DNA from: Gari tellinella
Taxonomy: Eukaryota; Mollusca; Bivalvia; Cardiida; Psammobiidae
Direction of reading: 5' to 3'
DNA: 64,000 bases
NCBI GenBank assembly: GCA_922989275.2
Contig: OV277864.1
Span: forward strand, 1,178,001-1,242,000
The stretch's first letter is position 1. Each line of letters starts with the position of its first letter. Below, in pieces: positions 9,873-21,370 of the stretch. The translations under genes and the position numbers were made by a program. The notes below the pieces were generated by a model. It made no database searches and was not told the DNA's origin. It saw nothing but the letters and a program-made list of their open reading frames with translations.

Positions 9873-12800
9873 CTGCAAGAAATGGGGACTCAGTTTAATA
9901 TATGTGAAATAAGAGATGAATGAATAGCTAAAACTTTTTGTTGATCTTATCGATGTATGTTTTACTATTAATTGTCAAATATACCGTCTAAGTTTACTCT
10001 AATAATAGGTGCCAATATGTCTAAATTGCATCTTGACCTTTCTTTCAAATCCCAAAATAATATTCGATATATAAGACATATGACATGGAGTTATAACCCC
10101 TCATTAAGCTTACCAAATACAATTTCCATCGTTATAATTACATGTACTATTATCATTATTACGTTGTATTACTACTTCTACAACTATTAATACTATTTAG
10201 TTACCTTGGTCTTTCTGCATCTGAGTCTCGTTATCGACAGCTGAAATAGAATACGAATGAGAAAATAATTTCACGTATAGATGTACTTGAACATAGCTAA
10301 CACTTTTTTTGTTGTAAAGACCAATTGAGAAATTCAAACACCAGATTTTAAAGTGCCTGAGTTTGCATGATCGTATTTCCGGGTATTGGTAATATGCACT
10401 TATGGCTATGGGATGATGGTTGAAGTTTTATTCATTTTGCTGCTAACTGATCAGACATAAAACTCTTCTCAGTATGATTATCTATCTGCTTAACTATTAC
10501 ATTAACTAATACCATAAAAATCGTTCTACACAGGAAATGGTGTACATGTATATGGTTTTCAGATTGGTTATATACGAAAACAGTGTACATACAAACCAGA
10601 CAACTCCTCCACTGTTTTTTTAAAGAGCGATAATATACGCTAACAGCAGAAGTGGTAACTTTGAATATGTTAAAACCTTTTGCAAAAGTAAGTCGCTACA
10701 AGGAATCAACATGGAACGTGTGTCACCTAATAACAACCTTCGTCTTTTATCTTACATTTTGCCATATATTGTAAACAGAAATATGACTTCAACATAATAC
10801 ATGTATGTGTATCATTATGAAATAAAGCAATTGCACATTGATTCTAAATCCTTCATTACCAAATTCAACACTATCATATGCAAGCAGTTTGGATCTAGAT
10901 CAGGCGCCGCAAAACGCGTTTTATCAGAATTCAAATTGCTTACTAGTATATGTTACACACATACAGAGGTGATTTTACAAATGAAAAATACGATACATGT
11001 ACATGTGATTACGGCATCGAATGTGTTTTGACATCATATTGACAATGAAGGGCTAACTACATACCCATACAAGTCTTGATTGCCAGTGTGTTCTTGATTG
11101 AAGACAGAGCATCGAAATCGTCCATCTCAAAAACGAAACTTTTCTTTGGTTCGCTCGCCATTTCTCTCAGCTCTATTCTATCCACAAGATCACCTATGCC
11201 AAGAGCGAAAACGTTTACTCCCAAATCGTGCATGCGCTTGGATTCTTGCTTGGTTAGAGCAGTGTCTGCCGATTGTCCGTCTGTAAGCAGTATCACGACA
11301 CGTGCTACATGTGACCGACTGGACTTCCGGTCACTAAAGCCTCGTTCTCGTACGTATTTCAAAGCACTTCCGGTTTGCGTACCCCCACGTAAGAACTTGA
11401 GACCAATGATGCGTTTTTTAAGGGTTGCTTTGTCCTTTTTGTTGTTGAGTGGGATTGCAGAGTGAACTTTGTTACTGTATGTCACGACACCAACACGTGT
11501 GGCTGACGTCCCGACGTCAAACATGTCAACTACGTCATTTACAAAACGCAACATCTTCCAGAAATTATGTTGGCCTATACTTGTAGACGAGTCCAGGACG
11601 AATTGTACATCCGCTGGTTTTCCACCGCAATCTGAAACAAAATTACCCAGATGACCTTTCTCTGTCGGAATATCGTCTGCTTTCAAACTGTCGTTTTCGA
11701 ATTTTGGAGCATTCAGTTGGATACATTTTTAATGAAATAACCCTAAAACACGGCATCTGATTTGGATCAACCCTGTTAGAAAACTTCAGTCAATGTGCGC
11801 AGTTGAAGTGTTAAAAGTCTATATAAATGATATGCATGTAAAGCTATACTAACGCTCACGCGACGATCAGTAATGGAACATATGATTTAGGTTTGAGAAT
11901 AGTCTCTGTTTTTACTCCCCAAATATTGTTTTGCCTCTGGAGTCTATTATCTTTACAGGAGATAAAACCAAATCAATTTAAATGGGACTTTTCTTGAGTT
12001 TAGTGCCTAAAACAATGGCAAACTAAAGCTTGAAGTGAAACTTTAGTATAAATTTCATTTGGACATCAGTGAATCTCATGCGTTCTGGTGTAAAGTTAAT
12101 TTAAGGTTGATGGCATATCTTAACTCAAGATAATATTATGATAAGTATATCCGTTTAGAATTCTATCAGATGAAAGAATATTCTGCTTTATTTTCATCGA
12201 CCACTGTTCTTCATCAATTTAAAAATGGTATTGATTCATCAAACCATTCAATGATTCTTTGTTCGAGTGATTGATATACGCACGATTGTGTGTACAGTGG
12301 AGAAGATATACTCTTTCCCGATTAAAAGGAACTGAAAACAAAGTCAATAAAACAATGCAGTAAGTGTGTCTGATCTGGCTTTAAACTGTCTGCATGGTAA
12401 AACTTATTTATAACGTGGTTATTGGGAAATAATGTATTTTTCACTGTATATATAGATAGCTTCATATACTTACATTGTATAACGTCGGAATCCGGCGGGT
12501 TGTCCGTTTGTACACCATCGTTTTGAGATGAGTTGGTCATTGTAGTCTGGATTGCTGTAAAGTAGTAATTTATCGTGATTACGGTTATTGGGGTTTTGTA
12601 ATGCGAATTTCGGTTATTGTGATTTTGAACTGTAAATAAAAAATTATGCGGTTATCGTGATTCTGTGATGCGAATTTTTAACATCACTTCTAATACAAAG
12701 ATGCCCATTGCTACAGTTTGGTGCATATCGGATAAGTAACTCAGCGCGATGTCTGGCTCCAAAATATTTGACACTCAGATTAATTAAAGTCATATGTTTG

Positions 12801-15800
12801 CAACAGACATAGTTGTTACAGTGGAGAAGACGTTACTCTTGCCCGTTTAAACGCATACGAAGCGCAAACGCATTGCATTGAAATGCAGAAATTGCAAACC
12901 TTTTGACAATTTTGATCTGAGTGTCAAACAGTTTGGAGCATGATCAGACGCCGGGTTACCCGGCGTCTGATCATGCTCCAAACTGTTTGCAATGGAAATA
13001 ACAGCTTTAGCGTAAACGCGTTTATTGGGAAAGAATAACGTCTTCTCCACTGTAGAGCACACGCCTATTAAATTGGCAAAAATAACGTCCTGCCTACCGC
13101 ATATGACCGATTCAATATCGCAGTATCAATATCAATTAAAATATCCACTATCTCTAAGTTTTGAATATCATATTACCATTTATCATTACTCGGTCTTTGA
13201 TCTGATTTCAAACTGTTCACCAATCGTACCGAGACATATCTTTGGTAAGAGTGCAACTATTAATTGTAAACTAAAAAGATTTTAACAGCTAACTTGTTAC
13301 AGTAGATACAATGGGGTGAAAGGGTTGTACGAGGGGTGTTCAAATAGTTTTGATACTGGATCAATAACTTCTGTATTATAAGTGCCAAATGTATATGTGA
13401 TATATCATTTTAAAGAACAATTCTTCGCCTACACGATGGGATGGTATAGGGCACGATAAGATAACATAACTCGATAAGTAACAACATGTACCTAAATTAC
13501 CCCTACTCGAGGACACAGGAACATGGTACTTTTCAGACATTCTTTTTTGACGTTATAACTCCAAAGGGACAATCCCCGGAGCAGTTTTACAATTTGTCCG
13601 CCACCAAAAATGTCAGATTTTATGGCTAGGTTAATGTCACAAGAAATGGCCTGATTAATGTCACAATAAAAGCCTTTAAGGCCAGGTAAATGTCACAAAA
13701 GATGGCCAGTTAATTTAAAAAAATACCAAAAAGGCCTGCGGACATATTCTAAAGTTTACCCTAACCCTAACCCTAGTTTTTGGTGGTGAACCAATTGTAA
13801 ACCCAAGCACAATCACCATCTCCAATAATTATTTATAGGCTTGATTTGGGCAACTCAGTAAAAATCAAACATTGCAGACCATTTGCATAGGAAAATGTAC
13901 TCTTCACAAGTACAGGACTCCTATATGCGTCACTAGGTTGATTTTTTGAGTTGGGTTTTATTGCACAGCGACACATAAACTGGGTCCAAGGTTATAAAGC
14001 TTTTGATTTGAGTTTGAAAACCTTCTCAAGCATTTGATTGTTCAGATTTGAGGTTTTGCTGAGCAAACTCTCAAATCTGACCAATCAAATGCTTGAAAAC
14101 AATTTCAAACACAGCTCAAAAGCTTTATAACCTCGGTGCCTGGTACTAGCGTTCAAAAGGTTAAAGATTAATACCTATTAATCGCGAGACATCCCCACCT
14201 AATATTAAAACTTAGATCCACTACGGTCTTTTGATATAAGCTACCTTACCTTTACAAGTCGTCTCTGAAAGGTCAGCCACTATAGTTTTTAAAGCTTCAA
14301 AATCGTCAACACGGAAGACAAACTTTCCAATGTCTTGACTTGGCTTGTTTGCTATGCTATTCAGTTCCTGTCCGTCTAGATATTTTCCGATTCCCACGGA
14401 AATCATGTTAATACCATGACTCCTGGATATGGACGCTTCAATAGAGGTGTTTGTCAAGTTCGAGGAGTAGCCATCAGTCAGGACAACCATCACCTTACTG
14501 ACACGTGCACGGTCTCTGTTTTTGTGCGAGTTGAACATCGTTTCTCGCGCATGCCGTATGGCGCCACCTGTATTGGTTCCACCATTGTAATATTTCACGT
14601 TTTCTTCTTCCAACGCGGTGCCAACGTGTTTCTTTGAATAGTAATCGTTCAGACCAAACTGGGTGTGTACATTTGTCGCAAATGTTACCAGTCCGACGTG
14701 GATTTGGTCTTCGCCGATTGGTAGGTTTTCGACTATGCTCTGAACAAACTTGAGTTCTTTAACGAAGTCTGATTTCCAAACACTACTAGAAGAATCTACA
14801 GCAAACACTATGTCGGCTGCCTTATTCGCACAGTTTGCATCTGAAAGTGAAATTAGAATAAATGTAATATAGTAGTTTAACCAAGCGGTCTAAACTATGT
14901 CGAAACTCGATAATTTAATGCGAACTCGCTTTAGTTCGAACATAACAATATTTCAAAATTAAAACGAGCCACGTTTTAACTTTGAAAAAAGGATATGTTT
15001 GGCTTAAGCGAGATCGAGTTATCTAAATTAAACTTATGAAATACTGGTAAGGCGATTCAAACGAATTTGGAGTATCGAGTTTCGACTGTACTTCAATATA
15101 GACAATTGATAGACAAGTTCATGTAAGATAAATAAACAGTGTATACCATTGCATTAGTAACTGTTTTTGAAATACGTCGGTCCATCTGAAATTGCTGTTT
15201 TTGTCATATTAATCTCCTCGCATGTAAACATTTTTTACTTAAAACTTTAATAAACTTACCAGGTGTTGGTAAAGCTGCCGCCGTGACAGTCTGAAAAAGA
15301 CATTACAATCAAGTCTGACTAACAGTTAAAGCATTTTCAATATCACACATGCTTTCTAAACTTTGAATGATGCAATATACACATGCATGAAAACTTTACC
15401 CTTTACCAGATACATTCATAACTAATCAACTCAAAAGTTATTAATCCCCATTTTGCTTTACTATCGTCGGATTCAAAAGTGTCGCCTGGGGGTTATTTTT
15501 ATGTTTTGATTATCATGTCCTTTTTACGAAATCTAAATACGAAAAAAGAAAAGGGCGGTGTCTGCAACAGCGAGTCGATGCATACATTGGTTTTCTTTGA
15601 GGATTAAAGTTTTGATATAATCCGTTAAAGGGTATATACATATAAATGGCGGGAAGCGTTTTGGCGGGGTGTGTTGATATAGGAGCATTTTAAAGAAAAC
15701 ATCATTTTTCTATATAAATATATTGTATTGATGGTTTTGATGATAAACATTTGAACCAAACTCTAGATACAAATCATATCAGTTGCTAGAGTTGGTGTTT

Positions 15801-18800
15801 GTGAATAAATGAACCAATTATTCGATAAATACGCCTTTTTACGTCTCTTATTACTTCTACGCTATATCGAAAAAAATGAGAATAGTGAACGGATTGATCT
15901 AAATATTGATCTGTATTAAATTTCAAAAGTTGCTCTTTTAAACCCTTTTACCAACATGTGCAACTAAAAACAGTTTGGATCCTGATTAAACGCCAGTTGC
16001 CTTACCACGATCCATATTTCCTGACACTCGTATTGGTCTTTCTTCGGCCAAATTGCCTTAAATGTTACTTTGAGAAAGAAAGAGTAATACAGCATTTTAA
16101 ATCAGACGTTATATAAGGGTGGTGAAAGGATATTGAAAGCAGACGATAAAAAATAAATGCATTTTAAATAAGGAGAGCCAAGTTGGTTATCTATGCCCTT
16201 CCGGTTTTATATCTGAGCTTCATCAAGTGCATGAACTATCACCTAATTATAAAATCGAAATATTCAATTGATATTTTTACATTTCAATCAATTTACAAAA
16301 CTTTTGATTAAATCTGTGGGTTGCAGGTGACCCGGAAATGCATCAAATATCGTGAATTAGACGCAAGTCGCACGTGGATACAAACTCGTGTGGGTACGAA
16401 ACTCCCCACAGGAATGTTAAACCTTTGCCTACTTACCCATTCACTGCCTTACTATACCCCGAATGCAGCACCGGTATTTACGATGAAGTAGGCATTATTT
16501 TTTCCCGTTTGAAACGCAAACGCATTGTACTAAAATCTAGAAAATTACAGTTTTAACAGTTCTGAATGGGTTTATTTTAAATTGAATGGCAAACTGTTTG
16601 GAGCCTGATCAGACGCCGGGTTACCCTGCGTCTGATCTGGCTCTAAACTCTTTGCAATGGCAATAATAGATTTAGCGTAAACACGTTTATTGGTAATGAA
16701 TAAAGTCCTCTCTACTGTACACACAGTTTGGATCCAAATCAGACGTTGAGAAATTCGACGTCTCGTCATCATCCCAAACTGTTTGAAACACTACACTACA
16801 GTGGAGACGCCCAAGCGCAACGCAACGCAATTCAATAAAATGTTGAAAAAATACAATCATTTTAAATTTCTTACAATTTATTTCAATCTTAGTTGCAAAC
16901 TTGACAGGTTGGAGCCTGATCAGACACCGGATTATCCGGTGTCTGATCGTTGAGTACATGTTGCACAAACAGTATGGACCCAGACGAGACATCGTGTTAC
17001 AGGGCGTCTTATCTGGATCGAAACTAATTGATGTTTTATTGATATTAGGTAAAGCAAGCTGCTGAAGAATACTGTACATTAGATAAAACGTTATTTTCAC
17101 CAAATAATCGCGTTTACGCTTAAACTATTATTTATTCTAAGAACTCGGCGTCTGATCAGGCTCCAAACTGTTTGCCACTCAGAATAAAATAAATAGTTAG
17201 AAATGTCAACAAGTTGTTATTTTCTATATTATAGTGCATTGCGTTTCGTTTGCATTTAAACGAGAAAGAATAACGTCTTCTCCGCTGTACCACATTTACA
17301 GACGAAACAGTTTATCTTGTCAAGAATTAAACGGCCTACCTTTAACATGTATTTTGCTGGCAACGCAACATTTGCATACAGCAATCCGCGCTCAACATTT
17401 ATTAGTGTACTCAATAACCTTTAAGGTAGGTTATAAAATTCTGATTACCAATTAATAGGCCTCCTTTACTTCTTAATCAGATTTCACTTATTACGGATAA
17501 AGCCGTACACCGTTATTTATAATCATTTTTGCTACAGATTTGACTCCAAAGAAATCGGCAGCCATCTGGATCTAACTTGTTTGATACACGTATCGATATT
17601 TCTTCCGTTAACCCTTTACCCAATAGCCTGTTTCTAGTTTTGAAGACCTGTAACCAATTAAAGTAGGTTGAAAGTAAAGCAGAATGCGCCTTAAGGCGCA
17701 TTCTGCTTTTCTTTCAGCCTGCTTTAAGCTACCCTCTGCTAAGAATTATAAAATATTTCTTATCGTACATGTCCTTGACTGTACAAATTGGAACTATTTT
17801 CTTTAGCGGAGGAATAAATATAATGTGCTAAAAGTCGCTCCTATTAGGGAAAGGGTTAAATGCTTTAACCATGATTCTACAGCGTAGACGTAATTGTTTT
17901 CTTTTTAAACGAAACTGGAAGAAAAAGTAATGCCATGAAATGACATAAAAGACAGGGATTCTTTTTAAAATTCTGCCAATATAATTTTGTCAGTGTGGCC
18001 AACAGTTTGGAATAAATTCCAAAAGGTTGAATTTTCCATATTTAATTGCTTAGCATTTTTGTTGTATTTCTTTTGGACGGGGAGAATAACGTTTTCTACA
18101 CTGTAACAGTTAAAAGTTTGAAATGTCATGAAGTCTGATTTGGGGAAGCCTTGTTTACCCTATAGTAAACGCGTTATGATAACCCAGAGTAATAGTCAAA
18201 TCAGGCTTCAAACTGTTTGCCACTTTGAATGAAATATCAATTGTTTTACATTTTTATAACCCCGTCATTTTCTTGACTATATTGCACTGCATTTAGTTCG
18301 TTCAAAGGGGAAGTAACAAGGTGTTCCCAATTGTAATAATCTAACTATAACAAGTTTGCGGTGACGAACTAAGTCCCCCTGCATCGCAGTGTCATTACCA
18401 CAAAGTTTTAGGGCAATTTATCATCTCGTAATAGCTGATAAATGATCGGCTGTGACACAGAGAAATTTGTTACCCACGGCCTATACACTCTACCCGTTAA
18501 AGTTTAAATTCATATATGTGGAAAGCCTTTAGATGATAGTCGTTTAACATTCGTCGTAAGCAAATTTTCTTCAGCATAAACCAAACTTGTTTAACGAGGC
18601 AACTGTCATGACTATAGAGATTACGAACAGATTTTAGTAGCGGTGCCAGGTTAACATTTCTGCCATAAAATATTTGTCCTCAACGTTCTTAAGTTTTAAA
18701 TTTAAGTGCCATGGACTAAATACAGTGAAACCACTCTAAACCGGACATGTGTGGGGACAACAAAAATGTCCGGTTTAGAGGGGATTCCTGTTTAGAGGGG

Positions 18801-21043
18801 TTTTGAAATGAGTCTAGTATGAAAGTTAAAGCAGGTTGAAAGTAAAGCAGAATGCGCCTTAAGGCGCATTCTGCTTTACTTTCAACCTGCTTTAAGCTAT
18901 CATCTGCTAGAATGTACAAACGTTTTCTTCAGTGTAAGAATAAACAAAAAGACGTAAAAAGGCGTATTTATGGTGTAATGGGTTAAAATAAAGAAGGGTT
19001 AGAAACGGGGACCAAAGTTTTTGTCCGGTTTAGAGAGAATTCCGGTATTTAGAGGTTCCGGTTTAGAGGGGTTTCACTGTACAGTGTTCCAGTACCTAAC
19101 AGTTTTGATGCTGATCAGACGTCATTCTACTCAGTTTCCGGTCTGTATCTTAACTGTTTGCGATGCAAATTTAGTTGCTCGTGCCCAGGAAAGAGTTACC
19201 TTGCGACACACAAACTACTTCTACTTCAGGTGCTGTTGCCCCCATTAACCTCTAGCAACCCTTGTATGAGTCCTGTGTACATACAAACACTGTACCTGTG
19301 AAACGTTCATTCGTCCTATACAAACAGTGTATGTCTCAGCTGTTCAGGGTCTGCATTATACTCGTTTGACAATTGCATGTACTTGTAAAAACAACCTAAA
19401 TAGTAATGGACTAGACTGAAAAGGAAACTGGATTAATACATTATAAGTTTCAGGGGTCCCAGCATTGACACGGTATTGTACATGTATATTAAGGAAAATC
19501 GCTCTAATACGACAACTGAAAAGTCCTTAAGGGTATCTCTGCTTTAATCTCAGCATGCCTTAATCACCCTCCAAACAATATACATGTACAGGACAACTTT
19601 TCTACGGTTCTTTAACATGGCATGGTTATAACATGGAAATGTATCCATATGAAGAAAATAATTATGAATGTGCTATCTAAAAAGCGTTTGTGAGGGCGAT
19701 GAGACACCCAGAAAAGCGGATATAGCATAATTTAATGATAATATATTTTCTTATTTGTTTAACACTACATTCACTTCTTAATAGTTGTAAGAATATTCAA
19801 TGAATTTTAAACTAAAATATGAAGTTTTTGTCGAAATTTAGTTTAGTTAAAACATATTTTATTCCATTATTTACCACATATTGTAATTTAAGATGGTGAT
19901 TTAACAATATTTGAATAGGATTGGATCGGAAACAAAGCTTGTTACAGTGGAGAAAACGTTATTCTTTCCCTATAAACGCGTTTACGGTAAAACTGTTATT
20001 TCCATCGCAAACAGTTTGGTAACCCGGCGTCTGATCAGGCTCCAAACTGTTTGCCACCAAGATAAACATGAATGATAAGAATTGTCCAAAAGTTGCACTT
20101 TTCTACGTTTTAGTGTTTTGCGTTTGCGTACGTTTGCGTTTAAACGGGAAAGAATAACAGATTCTCCACTGTAAGATCATTTCCGTTGTTGTGTCTGTAT
20201 TCTAGACAAGTTTTAAAAGAGGAAGTAAAGATATAAACCCTTTACTCCATAGTCTGTTTCTAGTATTGAAGACGGGTGGCCACTTAACCCTTTACCCCAT
20301 AGAAGCGCCTTTTAGCGGATATGATTTATTCATCCGCTGAAGAAAGTAGTTCCAATTTAATCAGTAATGAATATGTATTATATGGAATATTTTCTATATT
20401 ATAGCACATGATAGCTTAAAGCAGGCTGAAAGTAAAGCAGAATGCGCCTTAAGGCGCATTCTGCTTTACTTTCAACCTGTTTTAAGTAGTCACCTATCTT
20501 AAGTACTAGAAATGGGCTATCAGGTAAAGGGTTAAAGCAGATTGAAAGCAAATGTGCCGAAAGCCACATTTTGCTTTCATTTTCAACCTGCTTTAAGTTT
20601 CCATCTTCTAGAATATAGAAAATACATGATCATGACTATATAAATTGAATCTATTTTCTTCAGTGCAGGATTTAAGTTAGAGGCGTAAAAGGGCATATTT
20701 ATGGGGTAATGGGTTAAATGAGCGACCTGTATTTAAACAGCTTTCATTTGAGCTGTCGTAATACTAATAATGTACTATACTAACAGATTTAGTTTAAAGG
20801 AATCTCATACGTTTTCGTATTCATTTTAATTTTTAATTATATACCGGTATAATACATGTATTTAAAATTAAGAAATATTATTAAGTTATATCGTTGATCG
20901 TACATTTAAATTTAAATGCATTATTGAATATTAAATCTTAAATATTTATGTTCACTACATGAACGACTCAAACTACATACCTTCAATAAAAGATAAACGG
21001 CAAAAGCTGTCTTCAAGCTTGATATTCCGAACTGTTTAAACAT
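9310..21043 (-). CDS. Secreted protein with three von Willebrand factor A domains (7 exons, 643 aa)
   Basis: The coding exons are 20981-21043, 15260-15290, 14250-14840, 12474-12554, 11065-11631, 10205-10240 and 9310-9872, which sum to 1932 nt with a TAG stop. All six introns are GT-AG and every junction keeps frame. The predicted protein has a hydrophobic signal peptide (about residues 1-28), vWA1 (about 41-225), a linker, vWA2 (about 263-441), a linker and vWA3 (about 467-639), each vWA being bracketed by one cysteine on either side. Metal-site motifs are complete in vWA1 (D47-S49-S51, T122, D154) and vWA2 (D269-S271-S273, T342, D373) and degraded in vWA3. There is no membrane anchor. By family knowledge, matrilin, collagen VI and molluscan shell-matrix proteins use such domains for extracellular adhesion, so an extracellular matrix role is inferred. 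Intron 1 is 5.7 kb and full of MITEs. The exact orthologue is unknown. Confidence 0.85.
10205..10240 (-). CDS. vWA gene exon 6: 12-codon linker
   Basis: The 36-nt exon is phase 1-1, with acceptor TATTCTATTTCAG and donor GTAACT. It encodes AVDNETQMQKDQ plus one base. It is required to join exon 5 (ending phase 1) to exon 7 (starting phase 1). If it is skipped, the frame is still kept, so alternative splicing would be silent to frame. Confidence 0.7.
11065..11631 (-). CDS. vWA gene exon 5: vWA domain 2
   Basis: The 567-nt exon is phase 1-1 (acceptor TTTTGTTTCAG, donor GTATGT). It encodes ADVQFVLDSSTSIG, RVGVVTYSN, RGGTQTGSAL and VVILLTDGQSADT and ends AIKTCM. The MIDAS residues are complete. 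It is the most typical of the three domains and resembles matrilin and collagen VI vWA modules. Confidence 0.9.
12295..12446. mobile_element. Internally deleted TA-type MITE in intron 4
   Basis: TA-flanked CAGTGGAGAAGATATACTCT start and TTTTTCACTG end. Part of core C remains (GTCTGATCTGGCTTTAAACT). It is 28 bp from exon 4. Confidence 0.65.
12474..12554 (-). CDS. vWA gene exon 4: linker
   Basis: The 81-nt exon is phase 1-1, with acceptor ACTACTTTACAG and donor GTAAGT. It encodes a polar linker (AIQTTMTNSSQNDGVQTD then NPPDSDVIQ) with one N-glycosylation sequon, NSS. The last base joins exon 5 as a Tyr codon before CGGKPAD. A decayed TA-type MITE ends only 28 bp past its splice donor. Confidence 0.75.
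12819..13052. mobile_element. TA-type MITE (CAGTGGAGAA ends) with core C, in intron 3
   Basis: The 234-bp element has TA on both sides, ends CAGTGGAGAAGACGTTACTC and its inverted copy, and a perfect-looking 65-bp core C at 12925-12989 with apex GGGTTACCC. CAGT ends with TA duplication are characteristic of Tc1/mariner-like elements; no transposase is present. Confidence 0.85.
13603..13775. repeat. Short minisatellite ending in telomere-like repeats
   Basis: Imperfect units around TTAATGTCACAA and GGCC/GGCCT run from about 13610 to 13720, followed at 13759-13775 by CCCTAACCCTAACCCTA, almost three copies of the animal telomere hexamer. Confidence 0.5.
13985..14137. repeat. 153-bp inverted repeat in intron 3
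   Basis: Arms of about 70 nt (AGGTTATAAAGCTTTTGA ... AAAAGCTTTATAACCT) surround a short loop near TTTTGCTGAGCAAA. It is a foldback element, and no family was assigned. It ends 113 bp beyond the exon 3 donor. Confidence 0.75.
14250..14840 (-). CDS. vWA gene exon 3: vWA domain 1
   Basis: The 591-nt exon is phase 1 at both ends (acceptor TTTCACTTTCAG, donor GTAAGG). It encodes DIVFAVDSSSSV (metal-site DxSxS), HVGLVTFAT, GGTNTGGAI and VMVVLTDGYSS, all in the canonical vWA order, and ends ETTCK. All five coordinating residues expected for a MIDAS are present, so this domain should bind a divalent cation. Confidence 0.9.
14886..15095. mobile_element. MITE with CAGTCGAAACTCGA ends, in intron 2
   Basis: The left end has GTCGAAACTCGATAATTTAA and the right end TATCGAGTTTCGACTGTA. 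The internal inverted repeat is TTTCAAAATTAAAACG / CGTTTTAACTTTGAAA. It is the same family as 57560-57725 and 58786-58964. Confidence 0.6.
15260..15290 (-). CDS. vWA gene exon 2: 31-nt mini exon
   Basis: The acceptor TCTTTTTCAG precedes 31 coding nt (TVTAAALPTP plus one base) and the donor is GTAAGT. It bridges phase 0 to phase 1. The AAA-L segment is a likely signal peptidase region. Joined to exon 3 it gives PD-ANCANKAAD, leading straight into vWA1. Confidence 0.75.
16488..16717. mobile_element. TA-type MITE with core C (intron 1)
   Basis: A CCCGTTTGAAACGCAAACGC left arm, core C at 16590-16654 and a right arm ending CTCTACTG before TA. The left terminal 10 bp are lost. Confidence 0.7.
16799..17287. 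mobile_element. Cluster of broken TA-type MITEs (intron 1)
   Basis: CAGTGGAGACGCCC at 16799 starts one copy, with a diverged core C at about 16905-16950. A second copy follows, whose right end is AATAACGTCTTCTCCGCTG at 17269-17287. The arrangement suggests one copy inserted in or recombined with another. Confidence 0.5.
17608..17859. mobile_element. Intact TTAA hairpin MITE, 252 bp (intron 1)
   Basis: TTAA is at both ends (TTAACCCTTTACCCAATAG ... GGGAAAGGGTTAA). Core A at 17658-17727 is exactly 70 bp from TTAA to TTAA with a third TTAA at the apex (GCGCCTTAAGGCGC). TTAA duplication is typical of piggyBac-type transposition; no transposase is nearby. Confidence 0.85.
18000..18103. mobile_element. 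Partial TA-type MITE (intron 1)
   Basis: Part of core C (CAACAGTTTGGAATAAATTC) and the right end AATAACGTTTTCTACACTG before TA. A further diverged core C follows at about 18140-18225. Confidence 0.5.
18723..19079. mobile_element. TA-type MITE with CAGTGAAACC ends, carrying a core-A insert (intron 1)
   Basis: The ends are CAGTGAAACCACTCTAAACC and its near-perfect inverted copy, flanked by TA. Inside, 18826-18986 is core A (70 bp, 18826-18895) plus the right half of a TTAA MITE, bounded by TTAA on both sides. The insert begins directly with the core rather than with the usual MITE terminus. Confidence 0.75.
19945..20171. mobile_element. TA-type MITE with deleted core C (intron 1)
   Basis: TA-flanked CAGTGGAGAAAACGTTATTC ... 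AACAGATTCTCCACTG. Core C at 20008-20053 lacks about 20 bp of its left arm. Confidence 0.75.
20234..20717. mobile_element. TTAA MITE with a second TTAA MITE nested in it (intron 1)
   Basis: The outer copy runs from ATAAACCCTTTACTCCATAG to GGGTAATGGGTTAA. An intact 252-bp inner copy (20284-20535, core A 20416-20485) sits exactly at the TTAA forming the left edge of the outer core A, which resumes TTAAAGCAGATTGAAAGC at 20532. Confidence 0.85.
20981..21043 (-). CDS. vWA gene exon 1: start codon and signal peptide
   Basis: The ATG is at 21043-21041, and the 63-nt exon encodes 21 residues beginning MFKQFGISSLK and continuing into a hydrophobic TAFAVYLLL stretch. It ends in AAG before the donor GTATGT (phase 0). 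It was found because the acceptor at 15290 also needs phase 0 and supplies TVTAAALPTP, completing a plausible signal peptide. The start choice is the weakest part of the model: a 5' untranslated exon could exist. Confidence 0.7.
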
Positions 21044-21070
21044 TGCGTGGTTTAGTATAGTCAAATGTCG

Positions 21071-21076
21071 TATATA
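21071..21076 (-). promoter_or_regulatory. Possible TATA box of the vWA gene
   Basis: The minus strand reads TTTTTATATACG about 28 bp before the ATG. Normal TATA spacing would put transcription start almost on the ATG, so it may be fortuitous, or the true start may lie in an upstream exon. Confidence 0.2.
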
Positions 21077-21370
21077 AAAATTTTCTTTAAACAATGCTGT
21101 ACTGTTTGTATTTCAGTCCTGATGAAGACCAGAGTATGTGTGTTTATGTTTTATGGCACATACGAGTTTTATATATACCGCGAAGGACCAGTGATTAATC
21201 CCCACAGCAAACTGCGTGGGCCTGATAATGATAACCACTGTAAATCAGACTCCGTCAGCTTACTACGTTGGACAATAGGCCGGTAAATATTCACCAACGT
21301 AATAGTTATCTTACTAGATCGGCGTCCCACTTACCACATTTCAAAATTAAAACTGTTGACAAATGTATTA

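Larger units (their letters stand above)
15291..20980 (-). other. Intron 1 of the vWA gene
   Basis: The 5.69-kb intron (GTATGT ... TTTTTCAG) is made largely of the MITEs listed separately plus diverged core C and core E fragments (for example about 15968, 19100 and 19265-19450). I saw no additional coding exon in it. Confidence 0.6.
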
